Shown here: piece after piece, positions 41,334 to 49,352 of the stretch | Layout of the letters: each line of letters starts with the position of its first letter | Position numbering within the stretch: position 1 is the first letter of the stretch | Source: Fibrobacter sp. UWB13 | Lineage (GTDB): Bacteria; Fibrobacterota; Fibrobacteria; Fibrobacterales; Fibrobacteraceae | NCBI RefSeq assembly: GCF_900177805.1 | Contig: NZ_FXAX01000002.1 | Span: forward strand, 248,001 to 312,000 | Direction: 5' to 3' | Length of the DNA stretch: 64,000 bases | The notes under the pieces: generated by a model | The model's database searches: none | Told to the model about the DNA's origin: nothing | Seen by the model: only the letters and a program-made list of their open reading frames with translations | Program-made: the position numbers and the translations under genes

Positions 41334-42479
41334 TTATAACAATTTTTCTTTTATAATATCAAACATTTCCTTCGTACTGACTTCATCTTTCAAATTAACG
41401 CACAAGAAGTCATCAATATTCAATTTACTCGAGACATCCCCCATTTCAGCAGTATGAATCATCTTATACAAATCGAATCTCACTTGTTTTTCAACATACA
41501 AATCACCATGCGTTGCGATAAATACAATTTTTTTTGCTTCATTTAAATCTTTCAGCATTCCTAAACGAGAAAGAAAATCATTTTTTTTCTCATTTACTTC
41601 AAGCACCTCTTTGGGGTTAAAGCAAAATAGAATTAAATCTTTATTTTGACACAATGCTTTTTGCTTATCCACATATATTTTATCTCCAGGAACCGTTTCA
41701 CCTTCGTTAATGGGCATATTCAATATTGGAGAAACAAAAGATGTTTCTCTTTCCAAAGACATTGAACCTTCATCTAATTGAATAAATTTACCCGTTTTAA
41801 GATATTTTAGCAATGTGGATTTTCCTGCTTTACTAGCTCCAAGAATCGCTATCGACAAACCCTGTGTAGAATTTCTCAATAAAGAAATTTCCACAATAGC
41901 TTGCATAATCACAGACCAATTAGGATTAAACAATTTAAATTCAGGATAAAATTTATCTATGATATAATTTCCAATTTTGTAAACCCAATGTTTTTGTTCT
42001 GCGGCGGCCTCTTGTAGCAACCGTTCCATTGCTGAACTTGTATCAAAATATTCTCTTAACACATATTGAAATTCTTCTATAGATAGTTCTTCTTGAACTT
42101 GAATAATTTTTTCAACGTATTTCTTTAATTTTTCTATTATTTTTGTTTCTTTTTCTACAGCATTTTTTCCCTTTAAAGATTCAGTCAACTCCATTTTATT
42201 CGCAACATCATCAAGAATTTCTTGATACATTACACCATTACGTCGTACAGTATTTACAAAAGAATTTCCTCCAAAACATTGTATTTCCCTTGCAAATATT
42301 TGCCAATTCTTTATATCTCTATTATTTTCGTTAAGACTAAGCAATTCAAATGATTCATCAAAAGCAGTTGATCTATTTTTTCCAATACGATCATACAACA
42401 ATATGTGACCTAAATAATTAAGCTTTTTTGAATCAATATTTTTTAGAAATTCCAAATCCTTATCAACAATATAATCCAT
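41334..42479 (-). CDS. DUF3944 domain fused to a P-loop GTPase-like domain
   Basis: 381 aa. Residues about 5-95 (DYIVDKDLEFLKNI, RIGKNRSTAFDESFELL, WQIFAREIQCFGGNSFVN, RNGVMYQEILDDVANKM) match DUF3944, the N-terminus of the YaaW-type family. A coiled/helical middle (about 95-200) leads to a P-loop NTPase: G1 motif ILGASKAGKSTLLKYL (about 213-228) and a TKxD-like ATHGDLY block near 328, with a hydrophobic strand ending in DLILFCFN. The usual DxxG switch motif is not obvious. Upstream-most gene of the AT-rich operon; the same orientation and short spacings suggest a module with the tail-anchored and unknown proteins. Base composition is far more AT-rich than the flanks, a sign of transfer. Confidence 0.75.
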   Translation of the reverse strand: MDYIVDKDLEFLKNIDSKKLNYLGHILLYDRIGKNRSTAFDESFELLSLNENNRDIKNWQIFAREIQCFGGNSFVNTVRRNGVMYQEILDDVANKMELTESLKGKNAVEKETKIIEKLKKYVEKIIQVQEELSIEEFQYVLREYFDTSSAMERLLQEAAAEQKHWVYKIGNYIIDKFYPEFKLFNPNWSVIMQAIVEISLLRNSTQGLSIAILGASKAGKSTLLKYLKTGKFIQLDEGSMSLERETSFVSPILNMPINEGETVPGDKIYVDKQKALCQNKDLILFCFNPKEVLEVNEKKNDFLSRLGMLKDLNEAKKIVFIATHGDLYVEKQVRFDLYKMIHTAEMGDVSSKLNIDDFLCVNLKDEVSTKEMFDIIKEKLL

Positions 42480-43011
42480 TTTATTATCCTTTTATTGTTT
42501 TTAGTTTCATGACATTATTTCGGGTTTTCCACCTTTGCGGCATCACCATTTACCACAATCCAAGCGTCATCCAAATATCCACATTTTTTTTGCTGTTACA
42601 TTTCATAGTTCAACCTCGGTTTCGCTTCAATATAAAACGAACAGGCGACAAATGATGTCGTCAGTTGTACTCTTTTAAGCAAGGACTTCGACCCAAAGTT
42701 AGGAAACAAGAATTTAAATGGGAATGAATAAAGGAAATTTGATTCTAGGCTTACCCCCAAAGTCCCAGAATTCATCGAATCCAAAGCCTCCATATTTCCA
42801 TTACCAATAATCATCATCGATAAATATACATTCGTCCAAAGATTAACTAGTCAAAATGTAAAAAAAATTGTCATTTTCTTCCATTTCCGCCAATCTGCTG
42901 AAAATACCATCCAAAACACCCCTTTTTGAACCACTTTTGGACGTTATTTTTCAAAAATCTTATCCAAAAGTCGAAATTTTGTACCGCATTTAGATAGTAT
43001 TCTGTGCATTT
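42480..43011. other. AT-rich noncoding gap upstream of the island operon
   Basis: No supportable gene in about 530 bases. The short ORFs found here lack RBS and family resemblance. It should hold the promoter of the DUF3944-GTPase operon; no confident box was identified. Several T-rich tracts and Cys-coding fragments look like degraded sequence. Confidence 0.5.
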
Positions 43012-43012
43012 G

Positions 43013-43044
43013 AAAAGGGCGACTCTTTCGAGCCGCCCTTTGTT
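43013..43044 (-). terminator. Terminator after AspT-type transporter
   Basis: Minus-strand AAAGGGCGGCTCGAAAGAGTCGCCCTTT hairpin followed by TTC, about 80 nt past the stop at 43124. Confidence 0.75.
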
Positions 43045-43123
43045 ATGACCAGGAAAACCAAAATAACAGTTATCGCGCCGCGCGCATCTTGATATACATT
43101 CAGCAGCGCATTTCGCCAACGCT

Positions 43124-44788
43124 CTAAGAAATAAGCAGTATCGCAAGCACTTGCCCACTCAAGATTCTCAGTAACATCGTGAGTGGGTAAACAGATGCAT
43201 AACCAACGTTCGTTGCTTCGGAATTGCTGAGGCCGTTTGCGAATGCAAGTGCCGGAGGGTCTGTCGTCGCACCTGCAAGCACACCGCAAAGCGAGAGGTA
43301 ATTGACCTTGAACACCGCCTTGCCAACAATCGCCACAATCATCAGCGGGAAGAACGTAATAATTGCCGAGAGCGCCATGTAGTAGAAACCGTCGCCATTC
43401 AAGAGCACATCGAAGAACTTGATACCGGCATTGAGACCCACGCAGCTGAGGAATATCGTAATACCGAGTTCACGCAGCATGAGGTTTGCGCTGTTTGCCA
43501 TGAAGAAGTTGAGCGGGCCAATCTTACGTTTACGGCTAAGGATAATTGCGACAATCAGCGGACCGCCAGCAAGGCCGAGCTTGAGCGGGGTCGGCATTCC
43601 AGGAATCGCCACCGGAATGCTACCGACAATCACGCCAAGGAAAATGCCGAGGAATGCGGGGAGAATTTCCGGATGGTCAAGCGCCGTGAGCGAGTCGCCC
43701 AGTTCCTTTGCGGCAGCGGCAATGCTTTCCGGCGTACCGACCACGAGCAACTTATCTGCAAACTTCACGCGGATATCGAGGCGACCGGTGAACTTGAATC
43801 CGCCACGAGTCACGCGGCTCACGGTCACGCCAAAGCGGTCGTTGAGCGCAAGCTGCTGAATGCTCTTGCCAAGAATTTTCTTGTTCGTCACGAGAATCGT
43901 CTTGACCGCCAAATTCGACTTCTGGAGCGTAATCGGGTTTTCTTGCTTTTCGCCAATAATCTTCTGCAAACTTTCAATCGCGTCCGGCATACCGACGACA
44001 TGCACCAAGTCATGGAGCTCAAGCGTCATATCGCCCTTCGGCATGTTAATCACCTGGTCGCGAGCATGGCGCGTCACCACAGCACCCGAAGAGATGAGCC
44101 CCGGAATGTCCTTGATCTTGCAGCCCACAAGATTTGCATTGTCCACACGGAGTGTGCAAGAGACAATTTCCTTGGACTGTTCTGCAATTTCTTTCTGGTA
44201 TTCTGCGGCAGCAACTTCCGGCTTTTGCCTAAAGAAAACGCGCACAAGAATCATCACGAGGATAATGCCAATCACGCCGAACGGGTAAGCCACCGCATAG
44301 CCAACGCCCGTGAGTGAAGCGTCCACGCTAGCCGCCGTCAGAGCAGAATTCGCAGCACCGAGCGACGGAGTGTTCGTCACGGCTCCGCAAAGCATGCCAA
44401 TCAGCACCGGCACGTTATCGTGCATGTTCGTCGTGAAGTAAATAAGAACGGTAGCAAGTACACCCAGGAGGACGATACTCACCGCAAGAATGTTGAGCAC
44501 CAGACCGTGTCGCTTTATGGAGTCAATAAAGCCCGGGCCTACTTGCATACCGATTGTATAGACAAAGAGAATGAGGCCAAATTCCTGCATAAAATGAAGA
44601 ACGCTGGGCTCGATTCGCATTCCGATATGACCGAGAAGGATTCCTACGAAAAGAGCGCCAGCTCCCCCAAGGCTCACGCCTTTCACCTTGACCTTGCCCA
44701 GCATGATGCCGATGGCAGCCGTCAAGGATAGCGCGAGTACTTGTTGCCCTACAGAGGGCTTTGCAAACAGGTCAATTAGCCAGTCCAT
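43124..44788 (-). CDS. AspT/YidE-type putative transporter with two RCK_C domains
   Basis: 554 aa from ATG at 44788 (AAGAAGG eight bases upstream; a GTG at 44797 is less likely). Two membrane bundles (about 5-185 and 380-554) of the aspartate:alanine exchanger (AAE) duplication type surround two regulator-of-K+-conductance C-terminal (TrkA-C) domains at about 200-285 and 290-370. The bundles contain GALFVGILLG, GLILFVYTIGMQVGPGFIDSI, GMLCGAVTNTPSLGAAN, and the second-half equivalents GITIFLSCVGLNAG and GVLAGATTDPPALAFAN. The inner-membrane substrate is unknown; related proteins exchange amino acids. Confidence 0.9.
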   Translation of the reverse strand: MDWLIDLFAKPSVGQQVLALSLTAAIGIMLGKVKVKGVSLGGAGALFVGILLGHIGMRIEPSVLHFMQEFGLILFVYTIGMQVGPGFIDSIKRHGLVLNILAVSIVLLGVLATVLIYFTTNMHDNVPVLIGMLCGAVTNTPSLGAANSALTAASVDASLTGVGYAVAYPFGVIGIILVMILVRVFFRQKPEVAAAEYQKEIAEQSKEIVSCTLRVDNANLVGCKIKDIPGLISSGAVVTRHARDQVINMPKGDMTLELHDLVHVVGMPDAIESLQKIIGEKQENPITLQKSNLAVKTILVTNKKILGKSIQQLALNDRFGVTVSRVTRGGFKFTGRLDIRVKFADKLLVVGTPESIAAAAKELGDSLTALDHPEILPAFLGIFLGVIVGSIPVAIPGMPTPLKLGLAGGPLIVAIILSRKRKIGPLNFFMANSANLMLRELGITIFLSCVGLNAGIKFFDVLLNGDGFYYMALSAIITFFPLMIVAIVGKAVFKVNYLSLCGVLAGATTDPPALAFANGLSNSEATNVGYASVYPLTMLLRILSGQVLAILLIS

Positions 44789-44837
44789 TTTATACACCTT
44801 CTTTTTTTCGCACCCAAATGTAGCATAGGAGATTAAT

Positions 44838-44870
44838 AATGACTAATAGATTATTCATATTAGATTAATA
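44838..44870. other. Small inverted repeat in the transporter upstream region
   Basis: CTAATA-N9-TATTAG within TTAATAATGACTAATAGAT..; lies about 65 nt before the AspT-type start and may be an operator. Weak evidence. Confidence 0.3.
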
Positions 44871-44994
44871 ACGAAAAATGATAGATAACGCATTTGCGCA
44901 ATCTGCGCCCCTCCAGTTGCTAGTATTAATATAACTTTACCGCGCTACAAAAGGCAAACAAAAAGGTCTACCCCTTACAGATTTTCGGCAAAAA

Positions 44995-46089
44995 CTACTC
45001 CAGATACACCACTTCGCCCATTTGCGGCATAAGCACAAGCTTTCCTGATTCCTGAGCGGCGCATTTCGCGTTTTCGAGCGGTTCAAAATACGTATGGTAA
45101 CCCAAGCAGAACTTGGAATGGTGAACCGTCATGTAGCGGTCTGCATTCAAGTCCAGCATTTCTTTACTGAGCTGTTCGGGTAAGGTATGAATTTGGTTCC
45201 AATCTTCATTGTACTGCCCGTTTTCGAGAATGGCGAGGTCGATATCTGCAAATTTTTCACCAATCTTCTTGAAATGCTTGCCGTAACCGCTATCACCACC
45301 AATCCAAACAGTGCGTTTCGGCGTCTTGAACACAAACGAGGACCACAGCGACTTATTCGGCCTTATCCCACGACCCGAAAAATGTCTAGCAGGTGTCGAT
45401 GTCACCACAAACTTTGCATCCTCAGCCGCTTCCAAGTCAACAGTTTCCCACCAATCAAGTTCCACGAGTTTTTCGACAGGGTAACCCCAGTATTCAAAAT
45501 GTTCACCCACGCCAAGTCCCGTCACCACACGCTTTACGCGCGGTTCGAGTTCCTTCACGGCCTGATAATCCAGATGATCCCAGTGGTCGTGCGAAACCAC
45601 CAGGTAATCGATATCCGGCATGTCGACAGGCTTGTAAACGTCTGTTCCCTTGAACATCTTGTTCACAAAGCTTACTGGCGAGCTCTGATAAAACACGGGA
45701 TCCACAAGGATCTTTTTCCCGGACAAGTTCATCAGATACGAAGAATGTCCGAACCAGACAATCCAATCACGGTCCTGCGGTAGCGACTTTAAGTCCGTCT
45801 TGACAACCGTCAGCGCTGTATCGGGAACGGTTTGCGACCTTTTGCCGAACAAGAATTCAAGCGTCGTTTCAAACAAGTTCTTATCGCCCGTCATTGTGAC
45901 AGTCTTTTCGTCATTCACGAACTTCTGGCCATCGTAATGTGGTGACTGCTTAATGCGTTCAAGGCGTTTACCTTGCGGAATACGCCCAAATTTCGCTTGG
46001 TTCAGGAACAGCACGCCAACGGTTCCCAAAATAAAAAGGGTCGAAAGTGCGATAATCATAATTTTCTTTTTCTTCGTTAATTTTTTCAT
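44995..46089 (-). CDS. Membrane-anchored MBL-fold metallohydrolase (UlaG/NAPE-PLD type)
   Basis: 364 aa. An N-terminal Lys-rich stretch is followed by a transmembrane segment (IMIIALSTLFILGTVGVLFL), giving an anchored or exported enzyme. The metal-binding motif is VVSHDHWDHLDY (HxHxDH, about 166-177). Further ligand regions are TSTPARHFSG, IGGDSGYGKHF, LAILENGQYNEDW and MTVHHSKFCLGYHTYFEP. The family hydrolyses varied ester or lactone substrates; this one is unassigned. It starts 3 bp after the MerR regulator gene, so the two form an operon. Confidence 0.9.
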   Translation of the reverse strand: MKKLTKKKKIMIIALSTLFILGTVGVLFLNQAKFGRIPQGKRLERIKQSPHYDGQKFVNDEKTVTMTGDKNLFETTLEFLFGKRSQTVPDTALTVVKTDLKSLPQDRDWIVWFGHSSYLMNLSGKKILVDPVFYQSSPVSFVNKMFKGTDVYKPVDMPDIDYLVVSHDHWDHLDYQAVKELEPRVKRVVTGLGVGEHFEYWGYPVEKLVELDWWETVDLEAAEDAKFVVTSTPARHFSGRGIRPNKSLWSSFVFKTPKRTVWIGGDSGYGKHFKKIGEKFADIDLAILENGQYNEDWNQIHTLPEQLSKEMLDLNADRYMTVHHSKFCLGYHTYFEPLENAKCAAQESGKLVLMPQMGEVVYLE

Positions 46090-46091
46090 GT

Positions 46092-46619
46092 CTAGCCTGT
46101 TACCTTGTCAAAATCGTCCGGTGATTCGAACAGTTTTTTCTTGAGTCGTAAAAGTTTCGGATTCTTGTCAGCGGCATCAAGGCTTCCCTGCTTGACAGCT
46201 TCCTCGTACAAGAGTTCCTTGAAGTGGATCTTGTTCAGCACCACCGTAAGGCGTTTCATTTCTTTTTCAACCGCCTCACGACGGCTTCGGAAAAGTTTCA
46301 ATCGTTGCTGCAACGTAGAATCACCTTCGCGGTACCAGTCGATATACTGGCGGATTTCCTTGATTTGAAGCCCCGAATCCTTGAGGCATTCAATCATCGT
46401 CAACCATTGCAAATCCATATCGGAATAGGCTCGCATTCCGGATTTATTCTTTTGCACAAAAGGAAGCAATCCCTCTTTTTCGTAATAGCGCAACGTATGC
46501 ACAGAGAGACCCGTCTTCTTGACAACCTCACCGATAGAATAGCACATTGCTTTACCCCCATGTACACCTCTTTCCTTGCCTTTTTCACAATCGTTCTGCG
46601 CGGTATTGTCCATAGCCAT
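46092..46619 (-). CDS. MerR-family transcriptional regulator
   Basis: 175 aa. The N-terminal MerR helix-turn-helix (YSIGEVVKKTGLSVHTLRYYEKEGLL) is followed by the wing (AYSDMDLQWLTMIECLKDSGLQIKEIRQYIDWY) and a coiled-coil dimerisation helix. The C-terminal sensing region (KIHFKELLYEEAVKQGSLD) has no Cys cluster, so the effector is not a metal bound by classic Cys motifs. The ATG at 46619 has AAGGATGA; an internal ATG at 46547 with GGGGGT also looks usable. A MerR-type promoter with a 19-bp spacer overlaps its upstream region, implying autoregulation together with the MBL gene. Confidence 0.9.
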   Translation of the reverse strand: MAMDNTAQNDCEKGKERGVHGGKAMCYSIGEVVKKTGLSVHTLRYYEKEGLLPFVQKNKSGMRAYSDMDLQWLTMIECLKDSGLQIKEIRQYIDWYREGDSTLQQRLKLFRSRREAVEKEMKRLTVVLNKIHFKELLYEEAVKQGSLDAADKNPKLLRLKKKLFESPDDFDKVTG

Positions 46620-46646
46620 TCATCCTTGGTTTAGATGTTCTCTAAA

Positions 46647-46677
46647 AATATAACATCTAGAGTTAGCTCTAGGTCAA
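46647..46677 (-). promoter_or_regulatory. MerR-type promoter with 19-bp spacer and operator
   Basis: Minus strand: -35 TTGACC (46672-46677), 19-bp spacer, -10 TATATT (46647-46652). The spacer contains the palindrome CTAGAG-CTAA-CTCTAG (46657-46672). This long-spacer, dyad-in-spacer layout is characteristic of MerR regulation and lies just before the merR-like gene. Confidence 0.8.
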
Positions 46678-46787
46678 GGTAATTTTTTGAAAAAATTTGC
46701 GCTTAGAAAAAATTTTCTCTTGCCGTCCACACATTTTCGTTCATTACTATATTATACTGCAACAAGTTTTTTTTCGGGCGGGTAGAC

Positions 46788-47336
46788 ATGGCAGAAGAGA
46801 TGATTGACATTTTGAACAGCGACGGCACTCCGGCGGGGTATTCCCGCAGTAGGACAGAAGTCCATGCGAAGGGACTTTGGCACCGTACCGTCCACATTTG
46901 GGCATTTGCTCCTGACGGAAGAATCGTCTTTCAGCTTCGGAGCCACCTCAAGGAAAACAACCCGAACCTGCTCGACACGAGCTGCGCCGGGCATATTACC
47001 GCAGGCGACGACAGCCGACACGCTGGCGTCCGCGAACTCCGCGAAGAGATGGGCATCACCAAACGCCCCGAAGACTTGGAATACCTTTTTGAGGCGACCC
47101 ACGAGAACGCTTTAAACAACAGAACGTATTTCGACAACGAATATTACGACACGTACAAGATAACGCTATCTGACGAAGAAGTGGAACATCTCGTTCCGCA
47201 GCCAGGCGAAGTAGACGACTTCATTTTGATGACGCGCGATGAATTTTTGGCCATGTTCGCTCAAAATCCCGAAAAATTCGTGAATCACCCCAAAGATTAC
47301 GCCTGGATACAATCAATACAAATTATGCAAAAATAA
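46788..47336 (+). CDS. NUDIX hydrolase
   Basis: 182 aa. NUDIX box GHITAGDDSRHAGVRELREEMGI (about 66-88) matches GX5EX7REUXEEXGU except that the first acidic position is Asp (DD). The preceding LWHRTVHIWAFAPDGRIVFQLRS and the QPGEVDDF motif place it in the isopentenyl-diphosphate-isomerase-like/Nudix group (YfcD type). Cytoplasmic hydrolase of a nucleoside-diphosphate-X compound, substrate unknown. Divergent from the MerR gene. Confidence 0.9.
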   Translation: MAEEMIDILNSDGTPAGYSRSRTEVHAKGLWHRTVHIWAFAPDGRIVFQLRSHLKENNPNLLDTSCAGHITAGDDSRHAGVRELREEMGITKRPEDLEYLFEATHENALNNRTYFDNEYYDTYKITLSDEEVEHLVPQPGEVDDFILMTRDEFLAMFAQNPEKFVNHPKDYAWIQSIQIMQK

Positions 47337-47401
47337 GTTTAAAGTAGTTAAATAGCCAAACTAATTAATGTAGATTAATAAGTCGGATTTGGGTTAATTT
47401 T

Positions 47402-48268
47402 ATGAAGTACAAAAACACAGCCATTGTTGTCGAGGGCGGCGGTTTACGCGGGTCGTATGCCGGCGGAGTTCTTGACGTGCTCGCCGACAAAGAAATCAAG
47501 TTTGGCGGGGCCTGCGGCACATCGGCAGGCGCCACGCACTTGTGCAGTTTTCTCTCGGGGCAAATCGGTCGCAACTTTCGCGTCGATACCGTACACTCCA
47601 AAAGCCCGCGCTACATGAGTTTCAGGAACCTGCTTTTCACAGGCGACTACTTTGCTTTTGACTATTGCTACAAGCAAATTCCATACAAAATTGACCCGTT
47701 TGAATTTGACAAGTTCGCCGCACAGTGCCAAGAGACCGAATTCCGCGTCTGCATGACAGACGTTGAAACTGGCCTTGCCGAATATCCGCGCATTTTGGAC
47801 TACCGTAACGAAGACGACATGAACCGCATCCGCGCATCGGCTAGTCTCCCGATTTTAAGCAAAATCGTCGAAATTCACGGGAAAAAGTTCCTGGATGGCG
47901 GCGTCGCCGACAGCATCCCGTTCGAACCCATGTTCAAAAGCGGTTTTGAACGCGCGGTCGTAATCCTCACGCGCCCGCTCGGCTACCGCAAAAAGGTCAA
48001 CAAGGCCCTCCCGCTCGTCAAGCTTGCGTTCCGTCATTACCCGAAATTCGTCGAAGCGGTCGCCACGCGCCACATCCGCTACAACCAGGCGCTGGACAAA
48101 CTGGCCAAACTCGAATCTGAGGGCAAAGTCTTCATCTACCGCCCAAGCCGCCTCATCAAGATTTCGGACATCGAGAGCAACAAGAAGAAAATTGCGGAAC
48201 TTTACGAGCTCGGCAAGGAAGACGCCCACAACAAGATGCCGGATTTGCTGAAATTTTTGGAAGGATAG
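47402..48268 (+). CDS. Patatin-like phospholipase (YjjU/RssA type)
   Basis: 288 aa. Oxyanion-hole GGGLRGSYAGGVL (about 12-24), nucleophile Ser in CGTSAGATH (about S41) and catalytic Asp in LDGGVADSIPF (DGG, about 160s). Cytoplasmic acyl hydrolase of the Ser-Asp dyad type, substrate not known. No strong Shine-Dalgarno before the ATG. Confidence 0.9.
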   Translation: MKYKNTAIVVEGGGLRGSYAGGVLDVLADKEIKFGGACGTSAGATHLCSFLSGQIGRNFRVDTVHSKSPRYMSFRNLLFTGDYFAFDYCYKQIPYKIDPFEFDKFAAQCQETEFRVCMTDVETGLAEYPRILDYRNEDDMNRIRASASLPILSKIVEIHGKKFLDGGVADSIPFEPMFKSGFERAVVILTRPLGYRKKVNKALPLVKLAFRHYPKFVEAVATRHIRYNQALDKLAKLESEGKVFIYRPSRLIKISDIESNKKKIAELYELGKEDAHNKMPDLLKFLEG

Positions 48269-48285
48269 AGTTGTCAAAAGGGCGA

Positions 48286-48336
48286 CGCCCGTTCCCCGGA
48301 ACCTGTCCGGGGCAGGCTCTGGCGGGCATGACAGAT
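48286..48336. repeat. Nested palindromes after patatin gene
   Basis: CCCCGG / CCGGGG nested inside GCCCG / CGGGC with GTCA..TGACA borders, another variant of the dispersed palindrome family. Confidence 0.45.
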
Positions 48337-48396
48337 TGAGGAACGTGCATGACAAAACGTTAGACCTTGCGTTTTTTCGCTAAAAAACAGCAATTT

Positions 48397-48468
48397 ACAA
48401 CGCTCGTTGAAAATTTTACAACGCGAAGCCTATTTTCTCAACGCGTTTTCGCAACACGTCCCTATAAT
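48397..48468 (+). promoter_or_regulatory. Repeat-bearing promoter of TIGR02147 gene 2
   Basis: Three CAACGC units start at 48398, 48419 and 48439 (about two helical turns apart), and a variant CAACAC at 48452. The first belongs to the inverted repeat CAACG-CT-CGTTG. They precede a TATAAT box at 48463-48468, 18 bp before the ATG at 48486. No good -35 is present, so an activator or autoregulator bound to the repeats is likely. Confidence 0.5.
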
Positions 48469-48485
48469 AATATAGATTATAGGGT

Positions 48486-49352
48486 ATGCCTGAAGTATTA
48501 GATTACCTGGAATATCGCGAGTACCTTAAGGACTGGTTTGTCGAGACCAAGAAAGACAACCCGTTCACCTCGTACCGCTATCTCGGCCAGAAAACCGGCG
48601 TGGACCCGGCCTGGCTTGTTCGAGTTTTCCAAAAAGAAGGCCATCTGAACGAGAGCACCCTGCCCGTGTTCATCAGAATTTGCGGCCTAGACGACAGACG
48701 GGCAGAGTATTTCAAGACACTTTACAGGTTCAACAAGACCAAGGCAAAGCAGACGCTCTCCGAGCTTTACTACAAGCTCCTGGAACTCCGTTCCCTTGAA
48801 ACGCGCGTGCTTTCGGAACCGGAACTCGCCTACTTTGGCAGCTGGGCATGCGCTGCGCTCCGCGCCCTCATCGGCATCACGAAGGACACGAGCGATATCG
48901 CCGGCCTCGGCAAGCATTTGAACCCGCCTATTTCGCAGGATGACGCCCGCAACGCGCTCGGCATCTTGAAGCAGCTTGGGCTCGTCGTGCCGGACGGCAC
49001 CGGCGGCTGGAACATCACCGACCAGATTATCAGTACTGGCGGCGAAGTCAAGAGTTCTGCAGTCCGCAGTTTCCACAGACACACAATGGAACTTGCGCAG
49101 GAATCACTTGACCGTCACAAGCCTGAAGAACGCGACATTTCGAGCGTGGTATTCACCGCTGATGAATCCGACCTGCCCGAAATCAAGCACAAGATTGAAG
49201 AATTTCGCCGCGGGCTTTTGCAGTTTGCCCGCAAGAGCGAACGCGCCGACCGCGTTTATGCACTGAACATCGCTATGTACCCCCTCTCCGACAAGGTAGC
49301 CGACCCGGCAACAGGCCCTACCTCGCCCGAAAACAAAGGAGGTGCAAAATGA
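48486..49352 (+). CDS. TIGR02147 family regulator-like protein (second copy)
   Basis: 288 aa, same family and size as the gene at 10367-11236. N-terminus DYLEYREYLKDWFVETKKDN, HTH-like segment YLGQKTGVDPAWLVRVFQKEG (about 33-53), middle helices (FGSWACAALRALIGI), winged-helix-like DDARNALGILKQLGLVV and the conserved PEERDISSVVFTAD / FRRGLLQFARKSERADRVYALNIAMYPL block. It overlaps the next lipoprotein gene by 4 bp. A different upstream repeat (CAACGC) suggests it recognises its own operator. Confidence 0.85.
   Translation: MPEVLDYLEYREYLKDWFVETKKDNPFTSYRYLGQKTGVDPAWLVRVFQKEGHLNESTLPVFIRICGLDDRRAEYFKTLYRFNKTKAKQTLSELYYKLLELRSLETRVLSEPELAYFGSWACAALRALIGITKDTSDIAGLGKHLNPPISQDDARNALGILKQLGLVVPDGTGGWNITDQIISTGGEVKSSAVRSFHRHTMELAQESLDRHKPEERDISSVVFTADESDLPEIKHKIEEFRRGLLQFARKSERADRVYALNIAMYPLSDKVADPATGPTSPENKGGAK

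Noticed and set aside
42480-43120. Short ORFs (73-99 aa) before the AspT-type gene
   Set aside because: No Shine-Dalgarno, no conserved features, and they overlap shadows of the transporter gene or the terminator.
46788-47336. Isopentenyl-diphosphate isomerase
   Set aside because: The NUDIX box and downstream blocks resemble the YfcD-like group; the specific isomerase Cys/Glu pair is not evident, so only the family is named.
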